DNA from: Saccoglossus kowalevskii
Taxonomy: Eukaryota; Hemichordata; Enteropneusta; Harrimaniidae
Assembly: GCF_000003605.2 (NCBI RefSeq)
Contig: NW_003149766.1
Location: 573,034-598,331 of the forward strand
DNA: 25,298 nt
Direction of reading: 5' to 3'
The translations under genes and the position numbers were made by a program. Below the pieces are notes generated by a model. It saw nothing but the letters and a program-made list of their open reading frames with translations, ran no database searches and was not told the DNA's origin. Below are positions 1 through 10,848 of the stretch, one piece after another. Numbering within the stretch: position 1 is the first letter of the stretch; every line of letters starts with the position of its first letter.

Positions 1-1
1 G

Positions 2-1617
2 ATGGAAAAACACTTCTTCGGATCTCGCCATGGGAAGGGGCCCAGTGATGGGGAAACTGGTGTTGTCAAAAGATCAGCATTTATTATCAGCAAGACGCTC
101 ATCTATCATTACTTGCGCCACAGAAATGTACGAGTATTGCAGTGCTAATCTTAAAAAGCCCCAAGATGATGAAGATGATGAATGTTGCCATTCGCGCCGA
201 ACCATATTTCTTGTTAAGGATGGTGACTCACTCACAACAGGCCAGACCGTAATGCAAGAACAATACCCCAAACCAGGCTTTTTCATGCTGTGAAAGCGTT
301 GATCCTGATGTTCTCCATACACGTATGCTAAGCTGCTTTTGTCAACAATGCATAAATGGAACGACTAGTGAATGTGAAAATTCATCGCATGTTGATCAGT
401 GGGCCACTGTGTCGATAAAACATGATAAGTCAGTGAGAAGGGGAACCAGACGACCCAATAAGAGAAAACAACAGTCGAACAGTGATAGGAGAGTCCAGTC
501 AGACAGTCGGAGGAGAAACTAGTCAGACAGTCGGAGGAGAAACCAGTCAGACAGTCAGAGGAGAAACCAGTAAGACAGGCGGAGGAGAAACCAGCCAGAC
601 AGTAATGGGAGAAACCAGTCAGACAGTAATGGGAGAAACCAGTTCTAATACGCTTTACATTAGAAGGTGAGTTGTTGTGCTTGAGTTGATAATGAACTAC
701 AATGTTTGTATTGATAAGGAAATCGAGGTCCCTATATTATGTGTTTGTCCTGTGTTTTTGTATGTTTTGCAACTTATAGATTTGCTTTGTACTTACCTTC
801 TGAAATATTTTTTCTTTTGTATTTTAGTATTCCTGGTGATATTCATCCTGGTGACTTTGTCAGAGTTAGATTCCAGGGGAGAAAGGGCAGTGGTGTGTAC
901 AGTGTGTATATGGCAAAGGTTTGTATAAAAACACATTTCAAGACTTATTAAAGGTGCAATATGGATAAATGAGGTTTTTTGTGAAATGTTTAAATGATTA
1001 TGTTTGGTATTCTATCTTTTGAGGAACAAAATGTGACTCTTAGTAAAATTGTTTTGGCATCAAACAGCAGTATTCATTCAAGAAAATATTGATACACACA
1101 TCGTGGAATTCACCTTTCCGCAGTACCCCAATCTGTCCAATAGTGTGAAGGTAGTGCATCTCCGACAAGCTTGAAGTTGTCAGCCGCTAGTAAACACTGA
1201 CAATTTGCATTTCTTACTTTAATAGAACCACCTGATGCAATATACTGTGAAAAGTATATCATTTAGCAAGTTAAAACACTGAATAGTATTTAGAGCAGAA
1301 AACTACTTTTTTTTTAATACGCAACCAGCTCTGCGATTGTAATTGGCAACTGATTTATGCATAGTACAATTTCTCTACAGGTTGCAGCAATTCATGATGA
1401 AGAAGGGCAAGTCTATTACTTAATAAAGCGTGGCCGAAATTTATACTGATGGCCAGATGACAATCACCAAAAACAATCGTGGCAACCATGTGAAGATGTA
1501 GTAAAATTAAAGACACCTGAACTTTACATGTATTCACGAGAACGCGTACTCTTGAAATTTAATGAAAATTATTTTAATATGATCAGAGAGTGGATAAATG
1601 TCAAAACTGCTGTTTAA
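2..1617 (+). pseudogene. Decayed three-exon gene of an uncharacterised transposon-associated protein family
   Basis: Three plus-strand exons can be read: window edge to 666 (donor AG|GTGAG), 828-918 (acceptor TTTTAG, donor AAG|GTTTG) and 1381-1617 (acceptor CTCTACAG). Exon 1 ends in phase 2, exon 2 completes that codon and ends in phase 0, and exon 3 continues in phase 0. Exon 1 holds HFFGSRHGKGPSDGE, EMYEYCSANLKKP, SRRTIFLV and SCFCQQCINGTTSECEN, a series I recall from uncharacterised multicopy proteins of invertebrates. These pieces lie in different frames, so at least three frameshifts have occurred. Exons 2 and 3 encode an SH3/Tudor-like segment (PGDFVRVRFQG, then a motif near EDVVKLKTPEL) of the kind that often follows. 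An in-frame TGA interrupts exon 3 at about 1450. No function is known to me. The family link is from memory; the splice logic is visible in the sequence. Confidence 0.6.
496..639 (+). repeat. 24-bp minisatellite, six units, inside exon 1
   Basis: Six consecutive 24-bp units occur without a break. Their consensus begins CAGTCAGACAGTCGGAGGAG and ends AAAC. In the frame that splices correctly into the next exon they read as an eight-residue repeat, T-S-Q-T-V-G-G-E. The last two units share the variant AATGGG in place of CGGAGG, which suggests stepwise duplication. In the frame of the upstream Cys-rich motif, units 2 and 4 carry stops (TAG, TAA), so the frame used through the repeat differs from the frame used before it. 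Confidence 0.95.
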
Positions 1618-1627
1618 AACTTGGTAA

Positions 1628-1633
1628 AATAAA
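1628..1633 (+). terminator. Poly(A) signal AATAAA of the first gene
   Basis: A canonical AATAAA lies 11 bases past the TAA that ends exon 3. It fits as the 3' end of the decayed gene at the left edge. Confidence 0.5.
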
Positions 1634-3801
1634 ATTGTTCCTACCTATAATTTGTTGTTAACGTTACCAGAAATGCCCTATTTTATTTGGCATAATCGTT
1701 TAATTTCTTTAAGATTGCCCTGTTAACAATACGGTATCTTAAATTGTCAATTTACTACAACTTGTTGTGACCTTTGTTATTGAAGTCGCTAAAAAAAATG
1801 TTGAATTTTTCTTATCATGAGCATTGTACCACCTGTGTTGAAGGAACAGATTGCTATTTCACTTGAAATAAATGCTGTTCATGCTGAATATTAACACTTT
1901 TTTTTGCATCTTGTTGTGTGAGGAGGGAAGGAGTTGCAAGGCATTAACCTACAAGAAAAAAACAAGTGTTACGGTGTATAACTTCTAAGCTAATAAAAAA
2001 ACTCAAATGCCCCCCTCCAACTATCATGGTCCAAGCCTTATTTTGAAATACAACTAACTTTTAAAGTTGTTCTTACCATTTAGTTTATTCTTGTTACCCA
2101 CCAAATATTTGTGCATACTAAATATTAAAGTATAATTATCCGGTACATGAAGTCTGCAATGCAAATTCTTGTCCATCGTGTTTCGTTACGTCCGTGACAT
2201 TGATTTATACAAACATATGCTGCAGGAAGGAAGTGATCTTGTTCAACCATGATGACTTGCATTGTTCTTGTTGGAAGGGCCTATCATATCTGCTTCATTT
2301 CCAATTGCTACTGTTTAATTTCTTGTGTTTTACATAAAGTACATACAGGTTTTACTTTCTTTGCATTAAAAACTTTAGGATATTCAGTAATACTTGAAAA
2401 TGTGTTGTCCATGTTACGTCCGTTACTTTCTGTTTCTTTGTTCATCGTACTTTAATATGAGGTGGTGGTCAAATTTTATCCCAACACTTTTAAAATTCTA
2501 TGCCAAATCACCTAAACCTTCTATTTCATGTAAAAATGTTGTTTTTTCTTCATTATAAAAATTGGGTGGTGATGTCACTGCATTGGTACCCCTTAAAAAA
2601 ACACACCTAGTCGCAAATCGTATTAGGATAAACAAAAACACTAGCTTCCTATAGTAATTTCGCATGAGTCTTATAAGTTCCCAATGGATACGATAAGTTC
2701 TCGTCAGATCACAAGCAGACGATGAAGTGCAGACAATAACAAACTAGCAGATCGTGATAACAGTGCAACTTTATACGTTTATTGCGTAACGATTCCTTCC
2801 AGCATTTCACTAACAGGTAGGTAAATACAAGATTCAAATCGTCACGTTTGCTGTATAAGCGAAGTGAGAAACCGTCTAAATCGAAGAGAAATCGTAAAAC
2901 TACTATGCAGCCGGGGGGGGGGGGGGTGCACGACATGATTGGTTGAAATAATCATCTCATTTGCATAAATTAATATTCATGAGTAATGAAAAACTCGTCT
3001 TTTCAGTTAAATTGTGCCAAAATGCTTTCCGATAGCATACATGTTAGTTCTTAATTTACTGATTCTATCGTAACAAGCTGAAAAAATAATTGGAAAAATT
3101 ATGTAAAGGTATTTTTTTACTCCAGCTAACTGTTGAAAGTAAGCACAGGTTTTCTCCTTACCATGATCATAGCAAGTTACAAAATTCATGGAGAATGCAG
3201 AGGCACATTTATATTTCCCTCTAGTACTATTGCTCAAAATGTTTTCAGTGACTTTTATCAGTGACAAGTTACCTAATTAGTATGTATTTCGAGAAACCAG
3301 TGTGTGTGCATGCCCAGTTTGAACGCAATAAAATCACGCATAGAACTTGGGCTCCAGCAAGAAATTGTGGCGTCAAACTGGTTGTCGGTTGAATTGTTTT
3401 GCAATAGACATAATTTTGGAGCCTGTATCTGTCTGTGAAATGTTTCTAAGTTTTGTTGAGGATTATTCTGTAAAGAAATTGCTGAAATTATTTCATCTCT
3501 TCAGACGTTGTTTTGACGATGGACTACGAATGGCTGATGTTGAAACGTTCCGTTCAGATCGGATGGCACCCTCTCGTGCCAATCCCCCCTGTATGAAGCC
3601 GTCCAGTCCAGTCTCGTAAAGAAACCGCCGAGTTTTAGATCTGCCAATAGGGGCTCCCCCTAATAGCTAAATGTGATTTCACACTAACTACGCTATATTT
3701 GGAACACTTATGTATAGTAAATAATACAATTCAAGAAAACATGCAACTCAAAACCTGACAACTATCAGCTACACATTATTATAGCTATCAATTAATATCT
3801 G
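1634..3801. other. Non-coding stretch, no gene recognised
   Basis: AT-rich sequence with many stops in every frame. It contains a run of 14 G at 2913-2926 and an AT-rich segment with ATTTGCAT near 2957. A 90-codon plus-strand ORF at 3347-3619 matches nothing I know and has no recognisable splice context, so it is not called as a gene. Confidence 0.5.
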
Positions 3802-4957
3802 CTAATTATTTTCAGGTTCATCGACGGGGATACCTCGGTTCAACAACAAAACAAATTTGTGTACTGGTCTCTCATATGTAGAATGCTTAGCAACTAATCT
3901 AACTTTACAGACATGTCCATCTTTTCCTGCAAAGGTTTCAACAACTCTTGCAAGTGGCCACTGACATTTTGGTTCTATGTCATCTATCATTAAAACTATG
4001 TCACTCTTTCGCAAGTCTAGCTGTGATTTCACCTATTTTAGTCTCTCTTGTAGTGTTGGTAGAAATTCCAGCGTTGCCAAAATTCATTTGCGAGAAACTG
4101 AACATGTCTCCATCGACAACGATAGTAGATATCTACGCCAGGAGGGAGTAGAACTATATTCGTGTTGAAAGTCAGAATCTGGTTCGGTGAAAGTGGTTTC
4201 GGTGAGTCAGTATGGCTCACATCATTGTAGGTGAGAGGGATGACTGGACTCTGCTTCCACTAGTAAGGTTCTCAGCAACTCATCATTCCATTGATAACTA
4301 TGTGTTGTTAGAAGAGTGGACAGTGCTGACCTGATAATTCTTTTCCATACACCACCCATATGACTTGAATGTGGGACATTCATCTTGAAAGTAATCCAGT
4401 CGCATTTGTCTTTCAACAATTCTAGTCTTACTTTATCTGGATTCATTTCGGACAGTGCTTTCATCAATGAAGTTAGTTCCCTGATCTGATCGAAGTTGTT
4501 GAACTGGCCCGCAGCGACATACAAACTGGCGATCGGCATTCAGGAACGAACCTTTGCTCAATGAATTTGCTGCCTCAATATGTATCGCTCGTAAATTCAG
4601 GCAAGTGAACAGTGCACCATCTCTTTTCAATTCACGGCGTCCTTCCTTTATGTAAAATGGACCAAAGTAATCACTGGCACTATATGTGAAAAGAGGAGCA
4701 GATTCTAATCTTTTGACCTCATGAAATTCCACGTAACTCACGACATGTTACACATTTCCATACATATGATGTAACAGCAGCTCTGGAAGCAACAATCCAA
4801 TAACCAGAGGAATGGATCTCATTCAAGGTCATCCCACATCCCGAGTGCCCCCATTAGACTTGTAATATGTTCATGTTTTGGCAACAGAACAGGGTGTGCG
4901 ATGTCTCTTGGTAGATTAGCTTCCCTGATTCTTCCACCAACGCAAATATGGGTCTAG
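3802..4957 (-). mobile_element. BEL/Pao retrotransposon remnant: integrase and C-terminal DUF5641-like domain
   Basis: Reading the minus strand from 4957 downward gives the end of a Pao-type pol gene. First comes the pre-integrase segment (CVGGRIREANLPRD, then TLNEIHSSGYWI and the Cys pair in KCVTC). Next is the integrase core, with the first Asp in ASDYFGPFYIKEGR, the second in LRSDQGTNF and the third region in SHMGGVWKR. Then comes SPKPLSPNQIL..WRHVQFLANEFW, and last a C-terminal domain with DIVLMIDD and QWPLARVVETF, as in DUF5641. At least three frame changes break the reading. The third catalytic position is Lys where family members have Glu (GGVWER). No protease, reverse transcriptase or LTRs are visible, so this is an internal 3' fragment. 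The family call rests on the order of these motifs. Confidence 0.9.
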
Positions 4958-5981
4958 TCTGAAAAGAGTACTAGTCTTCTTCAGGGTTTGTTTCTTTCCA
5001 ATGGTAGTTATTTTAAGATATGTATTTTGTTTTTTTATTGCTAGCTTGTTTTAATAAATTGTCTTTCTTACTTGCTAAATATCTGTGTACCTTGGTTGTT
5101 CTAAGATTTATTCATTTTTAAGATACATTGTACATTCAATTTCTTAAATAAATATTTTTGTCATTTGCAGTAAGAAAATGTTGAGCTTTGATATATTTTT
5201 ATATATTTTCATCAAATTTGATACTTATTTGGTATGTAGCTACCATAGGTGAACCTCCTTGAAAACTATGTATAACTATTTTATAACTTACCAGTAGCTT
5301 ATATACATGGTTATTCAGTTGTGCTAGTGGAAGAGATAAGGTAGTCTTTATCATTTCAAAGTTTTACATCGTCTTTCTAATGTAAATGGGAATGTAATTA
5401 CACTGCCAATGAAGATTTACTTCTCATGGTAGGAGAAATGATTATGCAACAAGTCATGGAATATCTGGGTATGATGCAATGCCAACAACCATAAATATTC
5501 CCTCATATATTGCTAAAATCCACAAAGAGAAAAAAATAGAAGTGACAAATAAGACATTGTTTTCTATACCTAACCACTATCAATATGCTTCAACATCTTT
5601 ATTTTCATTTGCACATGTGATTTTGCGACGTTCGCCTTCTGTGGCATAAGGGATATAGACAGGTGGGGGCTAAGATGGCGGAGTGGTTGGTGAAGTCAGA
5701 GGTTTCAGCAAATGGTATTGAGGCGAGGTACTACAGGGAATTACCGGAACTGTGGATTAGTAAATGTGGAAGTTAGTGGATCGTTGAGTTTTAAAGGAAA
5801 ACAGAGGCAGAACTGTTCTCGCAATTATTGTTGGGCGTGTATTTTGCATTGTGTCATACTGATCTCTTATAGCGTCCTGTGACATCCTTCTCAAGGTCAA
5901 AGTATACAAATTAGGCCAGTTCTTGTTGGTATCCTCAAGAAAGACAGCTGCTTATTGAAAACCAACAAATTAGATTTTGTC
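4958..5981. other. Non-coding stretch with one YY1-like motif
   Basis: No gene is recognised. At 5672-5681 there is AAGATGGCGG, whose ATG opens a 34-codon reading frame (starting MAEWLVKSEV) that ends at TAG. It could be a first exon or a chance match; I see no clear donor site. Confidence 0.4.
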
Positions 5982-6517
5982 ATGAGTTATGCAAATAACT
6001 TCTGCATGTGGACCATTCATTTGATACATTTAAATGATATGGCTAAAGAAGGAGATTTAGATAGTTATGCTTTCATGATAGTATAGCCCTATCATGAAAG
6101 CATAATGTACCCTTTTTGTATCCCCATTCAAAACTCAGCAAATATTTTGTTGAGAATATTGATTTAATACTTTAGTGTTGCCATATTCTCTCCCTTAAGA
6201 TGAAAATGCGTGTACTAGAGGGCAGTTTTGTAAATCCAAGAGGTGGAGCTGGAAATAATATCAAGACAGACCTAGCCATGGAGCATTGTTTTAGAAATCG
6301 CAAAGACCTAATTTGTGGTCTTGGTGCCAACAAAGCCAAAAAAGCAATAGCAAGAGTAGCCTTGGCTGCCGACACAGTGGGAAGGCTGACCAACAATTTC
6401 AGAAGTACAATAGGAGTAAAAATGCGAATCTTCATGGCACAGCAAATGTTTATCAGAAGTAGACAGTCAATGTGTGAAGAATGTATTGCACACTCTGAGG
6501 CCATTCCATTTCACTGA
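5982..6517 (+). pseudogene. Fragment resembling the C-terminal part of DUF6589 transposon-associated proteins
   Basis: The segment at 6200-6517 encodes a continuous stretch with VNPRGGAGNNIKTDLAMEH and LICGLGANKAKKAIARV. This pattern (GG-x-G-x-NI-x-x-DL-x-MEH, then LG-x-N) is what I associate with the end of DUF6589 proteins, a multicopy family tied to transposable elements in animals and fungi. A shorter upstream piece from 5982, containing LNDMAKEGDLD, looks like an earlier part of the same protein in another frame. It runs directly into the hairpin at 6065-6105. No start codon context, N-terminal part or splice sites could be supported. The minus-strand 110-codon frame here is the shadow of this segment. 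The fragment is probably dead. The family name is a recollection, not a search result. Confidence 0.5.
6065..6105. repeat. Perfect 17-bp inverted repeat with a 7-base loop
   Basis: TTATGCTTTCATGATAG at 6065-6081 is followed by the loop TATAGCC and then by its exact reverse complement at 6089-6105. It sits between the two DUF6589-like pieces. There is no T-run after it, and a polymerase III or bacterial-type terminator is not implied. Confidence 0.95.
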
Positions 6518-6715
6518 AGGAAGAAAATACCATGCCATGAAAAAAGTTACAATGTCATTATTTGACAATATTAAGCTTGAATATTTGAAGACATCCATGA
6601 GGCAATTGATAGTGTGATTATGTAGAGGTCAAGTAATTCCAGTGGATAATGAGTAGCTGGAAGATTCTGAAATGCAAAGGCTTGCAACAAGAATTCCTGC
6701 AGTTGCTGCTATAAG

Positions 6716-6791
6716 TGTACATTCTACGGCTTATATCCTGTAGGTGACCGATATAGTGTACCTTCTTCTGTGGCTTATATCCTGTAGGTGA
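6716..6791 (+). repeat. Short direct duplication, spacing 44 bp
   Basis: GGCTTATATCCTGTAGGTGA occurs exactly at 6728-6747 and again at 6772-6791. Each copy is preceded by a related TGTAC-x-TTCT segment, so the duplicated unit is somewhat longer than the exact 20 bp. Confidence 0.85.
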
Positions 6792-7071
6792 AATGGAACA
6801 TTTTTCATCTGTTTGTAAAAGGGAAAATGCAAATGCTTGTTTATTCAAAATTCAGTTTTGAGTTCATCATAGTGTTTGATGCCAAATGTAGTAACTTTAA
6901 ACTAACTTTGACATTCATTCTTTTCTGTATAGCCATTAAACTGACATTAGACTTATTTAATTCGATGAAACTGACAAATTTATTTTTAAATCCAATTTAA
7001 CATTTAAGTAATATGTCAAAAGTATTTACCAGTAAGTTATTTGATAAAATAAATTTACATATTAATTAACA

Positions 7072-7797
7072 TTAAATAATATAACATGTTCTATGTTGGT
7101 ATAACAAGATGACATATGTACAGAGCAGGAACACATTATCCCATTGCAGATTAGTCAAAGAAAAAATAACCTGAGATAAATGAGGTATATGGTCCCTGAA
7201 TCGTCCAACCAGAACTGCAGTAGGTTTTTTGGGTCTTGATACTCCCCATTTATTAATAGGTGATTTTCCGTACAATTGCGAGATCTCGCGAGATGCATGA
7301 AAGACGCGCGTCGAACGTCTGCCGCAAAAATCGAACGATTTGATTTTGAACTCGAATTTCTTTATTTCGTAGCTCACATCGACCGGCCGATCTTCGACAG
7401 AGGAATATTGCTTCCGAATACCCTTACTTAATCGAAATTGCCTACCATCAAATGTGGACAGCACATTATTAAGCATGGAAATGTCCCCAAAATACTTTCG
7501 CGTTTGTCGTATTTTTTTTGCTTGATATTTATTTACTTGGTCTTGTTTCCGAGTTGCATTACGATTGAAATGTATTTTGATAGTTTTAGGAGATTTCGCA
7601 TTAGCGCAGTTGCGTGACAAAACAACCAGAAGTTGAAATGCATGATGGGACCTTGAGGTCCAGGGGAGCGCCTTTTTCAAGATGTCGGACTGACAGCAAC
7701 AATTTTCCGACGCGCCACTGATTGAGCTACCCTGAACTTTGCCGAAGTCTACGTGACGTTTTGTCAGTGAACACTGATTACTTTGTGGCTGGTTCAT
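7072..7797 (-). CDS. Hypothetical 241-codon ORF, unrecognised
   Basis: This is the longest open frame in the window, more than half again as long as the next. It begins MNQPQSNQCSLTKRHVDFGK. The middle is basic (KTIKIHFNRNATRKQDQ, then QAKKIRQTRKYFGD) and the end is hydrophobic. I recognise no domain and see no signal peptide or transmembrane pattern. The last 25 or so residues may be read-through into AT-rich DNA, because TTTATCTCAG at about 7166-7175 on the minus strand looks like a splice acceptor. The surrounding DNA at 7250-7900 has more CpG than the rest of the window. Low stop density in CpG-richer DNA could produce such an ORF by chance, so this could equally be the promoter or 5' region of an unseen gene. 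Confidence 0.3.
   Translation of the reverse strand: MNQPQSNQCSLTKRHVDFGKVQGSSISGASENCCCQSDILKKALPWTSRSHHAFQLLVVLSRNCANAKSPKTIKIHFNRNATRKQDQVNKYQAKKIRQTRKYFGDISMLNNVLSTFDGRQFRLSKGIRKQYSSVEDRPVDVSYEIKKFEFKIKSFDFCGRRSTRVFHASREISQLYGKSPINKWGVSRPKKPTAVLVGRFRDHIPHLSQVIFSLTNLQWDNVFLLCTYVILLYQHRTCYII
7284..7293. promoter_or_regulatory. TCTCGCGAGA palindrome
   Basis: The exact ten-base palindrome TCTCGCGAGA lies within a 12-bp palindrome at 7283-7294. This motif is known from vertebrate CpG-island promoters. It sits inside the 241-codon ORF, close to GACGCGCG. Its role in this organism is an inference from the motif alone. Confidence 0.35.
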
Positions 7798-10700
7798 GAC
7801 GTGAAATTATCACGAACTCGTACAAATCTGCGAACTATTGTTTCTAACGGCGAATCGTCCATGTCTGTGCTATTCTTACTTTGTCGTGTGACTACTGTAC
7901 TGAGTTAGAAGTTCACCGATCTACGCTTAACGACGTGAAATCTGTAGTGACCTGACAGGGATTCCTTCACGGTCTGTGAGTATCGATTGCCATCCTGAAT
8001 TTATGCAAATCCGGACACTATCCCGTCGAACTCAACCTGCACAACGCATCAGATGTTTAACAGCGATCGAGCCCAGTCTACCGTGAAATCTACGCAGTGA
8101 GCTGTCTTCTGGTGGCCGACTTCACAGCGATCAACTGGGAACAACGAATACGTTCTACGGACTACCGGTTGCTTATACTGATTTACTAATAAGTACTTTT
8201 TATGTAACATTGAACCATTGACTGTTATACTCATGTTGTTGGTGTTGTATTTATATTGAATCTATCGATCGATAGTCAGGGATGTATTCGAATATTATTT
8301 TAATTTTTTTTATTAAATATAGATTTCAATTACTTTCATAATTGTCATTACTTTTAGGCTTCAGCCGAGCCCCTCATAAATGTTACTCTGTTGCGTTGTC
8401 AACCGAACTCAGTTTCGTGGTTAATGGTTCGTGGTCGTATCAAGGGTTCTGATTTCCAGAATTTATTTGGTAACTAAAATCCGCGCGATTTCATTACATT
8501 GACGTAATCACGTGTTACATATGCCAGATAGATCATCAACAAGACCATAAGCGCAACTTTCGACCTGTCAGTCAGTAAAATATCAATACTGCAAGTAACC
8601 TACTACTGAATTAAGGTAGATATGCAGGTTCTAGGGGGCTTTTTCTTGGCTAGATAGTGTTTAAATTTAGGAGCTTTGTCTATGCTGGAATATACTCAAA
8701 AAAAGATTCTAAAATAAAGGGATCCCAGGTACGAGTATGTGATTTAATGTCCCGAAAGTTTGTTTGCGTTGATCTTTGATTGACAAGTCACTGTTGATGT
8801 TATATGTAAATGAGTTGCTGGTTTCAGTTACGGAGCAGCGGTGTGTAAATTCTTGTCCTGGCTCCCTGTTTACTTACCTCAAGCGCGATCAAATCGCCTC
8901 GCATACTACAAAAAAACAGACAAGACGTAGACGCTTCCAACATGCAAGCTGAATGAAAAAAACATACAGTTGTAAATGAAAAGTAAACTGTTTCACCCTT
9001 ATCTTGCAACATGTCAACATCTTCCAGCCTGGCTTCCGGTGGTATACTGATAAAAAAAAATGATTTTTTATTTATTTTATTCCATAAAGGAAGAAGGCTC
9101 GATAGCGATAGCGGGATTTAATTTTCGCATTGTGGGCGAAACTAATAAATATTTCCACATATCTTTTTTACTGCAAAGGCATTATAACACTGAAGTAAAC
9201 ATTTTTCGTTTCGCTGTAACGATCACCGTACGTGATTGATTTGCGAAAAACAACACCACTGCTGTTGTTATCGATAACTAACCTTTCAGTGTCAAAATAC
9301 ACACACGTAAAATACCCTGGAAATAACAGAAAAATTGGCAACGAGATACTGTTTTTTTAAACACCGAGGAAAATTACGCACTATGTGATGCCATCTTGAT
9401 TATCTTAAACGAAAACCCACTTGTCAGCTAGCATGCACCGGTAGCAATGCTCGGCGACCTCTGGTACTAAGGCACTCTATGAATGAGGTATTTACAGAGG
9501 TCAAGGTTCGTAATTTTCATCGACCCGTCTCGTCTGCAGTTGAATACAATCTGTCTCGATTTACAATAGTCTCTCTTCCAATGCGACTTTATTTCGAATT
9601 TGTTTCACCGGCGTTTGGGTGAATGATTAGTAAAATCTGCGAATAGCCAGCACAATATTAGGACCCATTTCAACCGGGTCGTCTAACGGTTCATTTCACC
9701 GGGAATCGCGGAAACTGTGTCATACATTTAGTATTTTTTTAAAGTTTGAGGAAAGGCAAATTTAGACTCAACCTACCCAATGGCGATTGCTATGTTTATA
9801 AAACTGTATGAATATCTCATCGGTTTTACGTAATCTATTGTGCCCCTCCTTCAGTGGAATTGATAACAGAGTTTTCACGCAAGGTTGTTACTTTGTTTCC
9901 CTCGAATTGTAAATATTTTTATTTTATTTGTTTACCTGATGATTTAACATCAGCAAATGTCGATGTATGGTGTCGATGAATGATTCGTTTTTTTGCAAAA
10001 TGGTGATTATCCCAGTTTCATATTTTACTAAAAATTTCAACTTTAAAACTATTTAACTTCTAGACAGTTCATTTGTTTTCAATGATCAGCGGTGATTATT
10101 CAGGTCTATCCTAAGTAAATGGCTTCGTATGGTTTTACTGTCTTCACTGGAACAGAACAATAGAGCTTCCAATTAGCAGTTCTGTTAATTGTGAACGATT
10201 TATAAAATGTGAATGTTTAAAAGAGCACTGTGTAAAAACTTGTCAATGAAAACACTAATAAATGAGCCACGATGTTCCTGGTAAACAGTGTTTTTAAATG
10301 AAAATCAGGTTACGCATTCAAAAGTTAAATAGTTTTAAGTGCACTTTCATTTAAAATGCATGATTTTAACCCCAAATCCACACCACTTAAGTTAAGGCAG
10401 TTCACCAAATTGATGAGGTGTATTATTTTAAGTTTTAAAGTTTTTCAATTAATTTCCAAATTTTTCATCATTATGCATTTCTCTAAGAAACTATCATTTC
10501 AGCATTATTATTAGTCATGAATTCTCTCACCTCATAAATCATACGTTATTTTTGCCTTGGGTGGTTGGGATTTTTTGGTTATCTTCATTATCTTCATCAG
10601 GTAATGATGGAATACGTACTTGTCCAGTTCCAGAAGTATAAACTGGTACAACAGTGAGGTCATCACCCATAATATTGGCAAGGTCTTCATAAATAAATTT

Positions 10701-10848
10701 ATGATGAGCAGACCCAGTTTTATTGGAATACTGTATGTGATTTCTGTATATTTTTTTCGCGTTTGTCCATATACATTTGTCATGGGTACTGGATATTTTT
10801 TATCCAATTTTCAATCTAGAAGACAAAATACATAGCCCACTGTCCACT
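7798..10848. other. Long non-coding stretch, no gene recognised
   Basis: The part from 7800 to about 9750 has more CpG and GC than the average of the window but no coherent ORF. From about 9750 to 10550 it is plain AT-rich sequence. A minus-strand 91-codon frame at 10532-10807 lies directly downstream of the CACTA-like fragment. It might be a decayed tail of that element, but I could not match it to anything. Confidence 0.4.

Noticed and set aside
74-322. Minus-strand 82-codon ORF at the left edge
   Set aside because: It is a shadow of the plus-strand exon carrying the HFFGSRHGKG and SCFCQQC motifs; its Ser run comes from the GATGAT repeat.
480-640. A CRISPR-like array from the regular 24-bp spacing
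   Set aside because: Units are contiguous with no spacers, and the context is a eukaryotic exon.
2709-2936. Minus-strand ORF starting MSCTPPPPG
   Set aside because: The proline run is only the 14-G homopolymer read on the other strand; nothing else in it looks coding.
3347-3619. A 90-codon plus-strand ORF as a host exon
   Set aside because: No known motif, no convincing splice borders, and no support from neighbouring sequence.
6172-6504. Minus-strand 110-codon ORF
   Set aside because: It lies opposite the DUF6589-like segment, whose plus-strand frame carries the recognisable motifs.
9495-9512. AGAGGTCAAGGTTCG as a nuclear-receptor response element
   Set aside because: There is only one half-site, in featureless DNA; such matches are common by chance.
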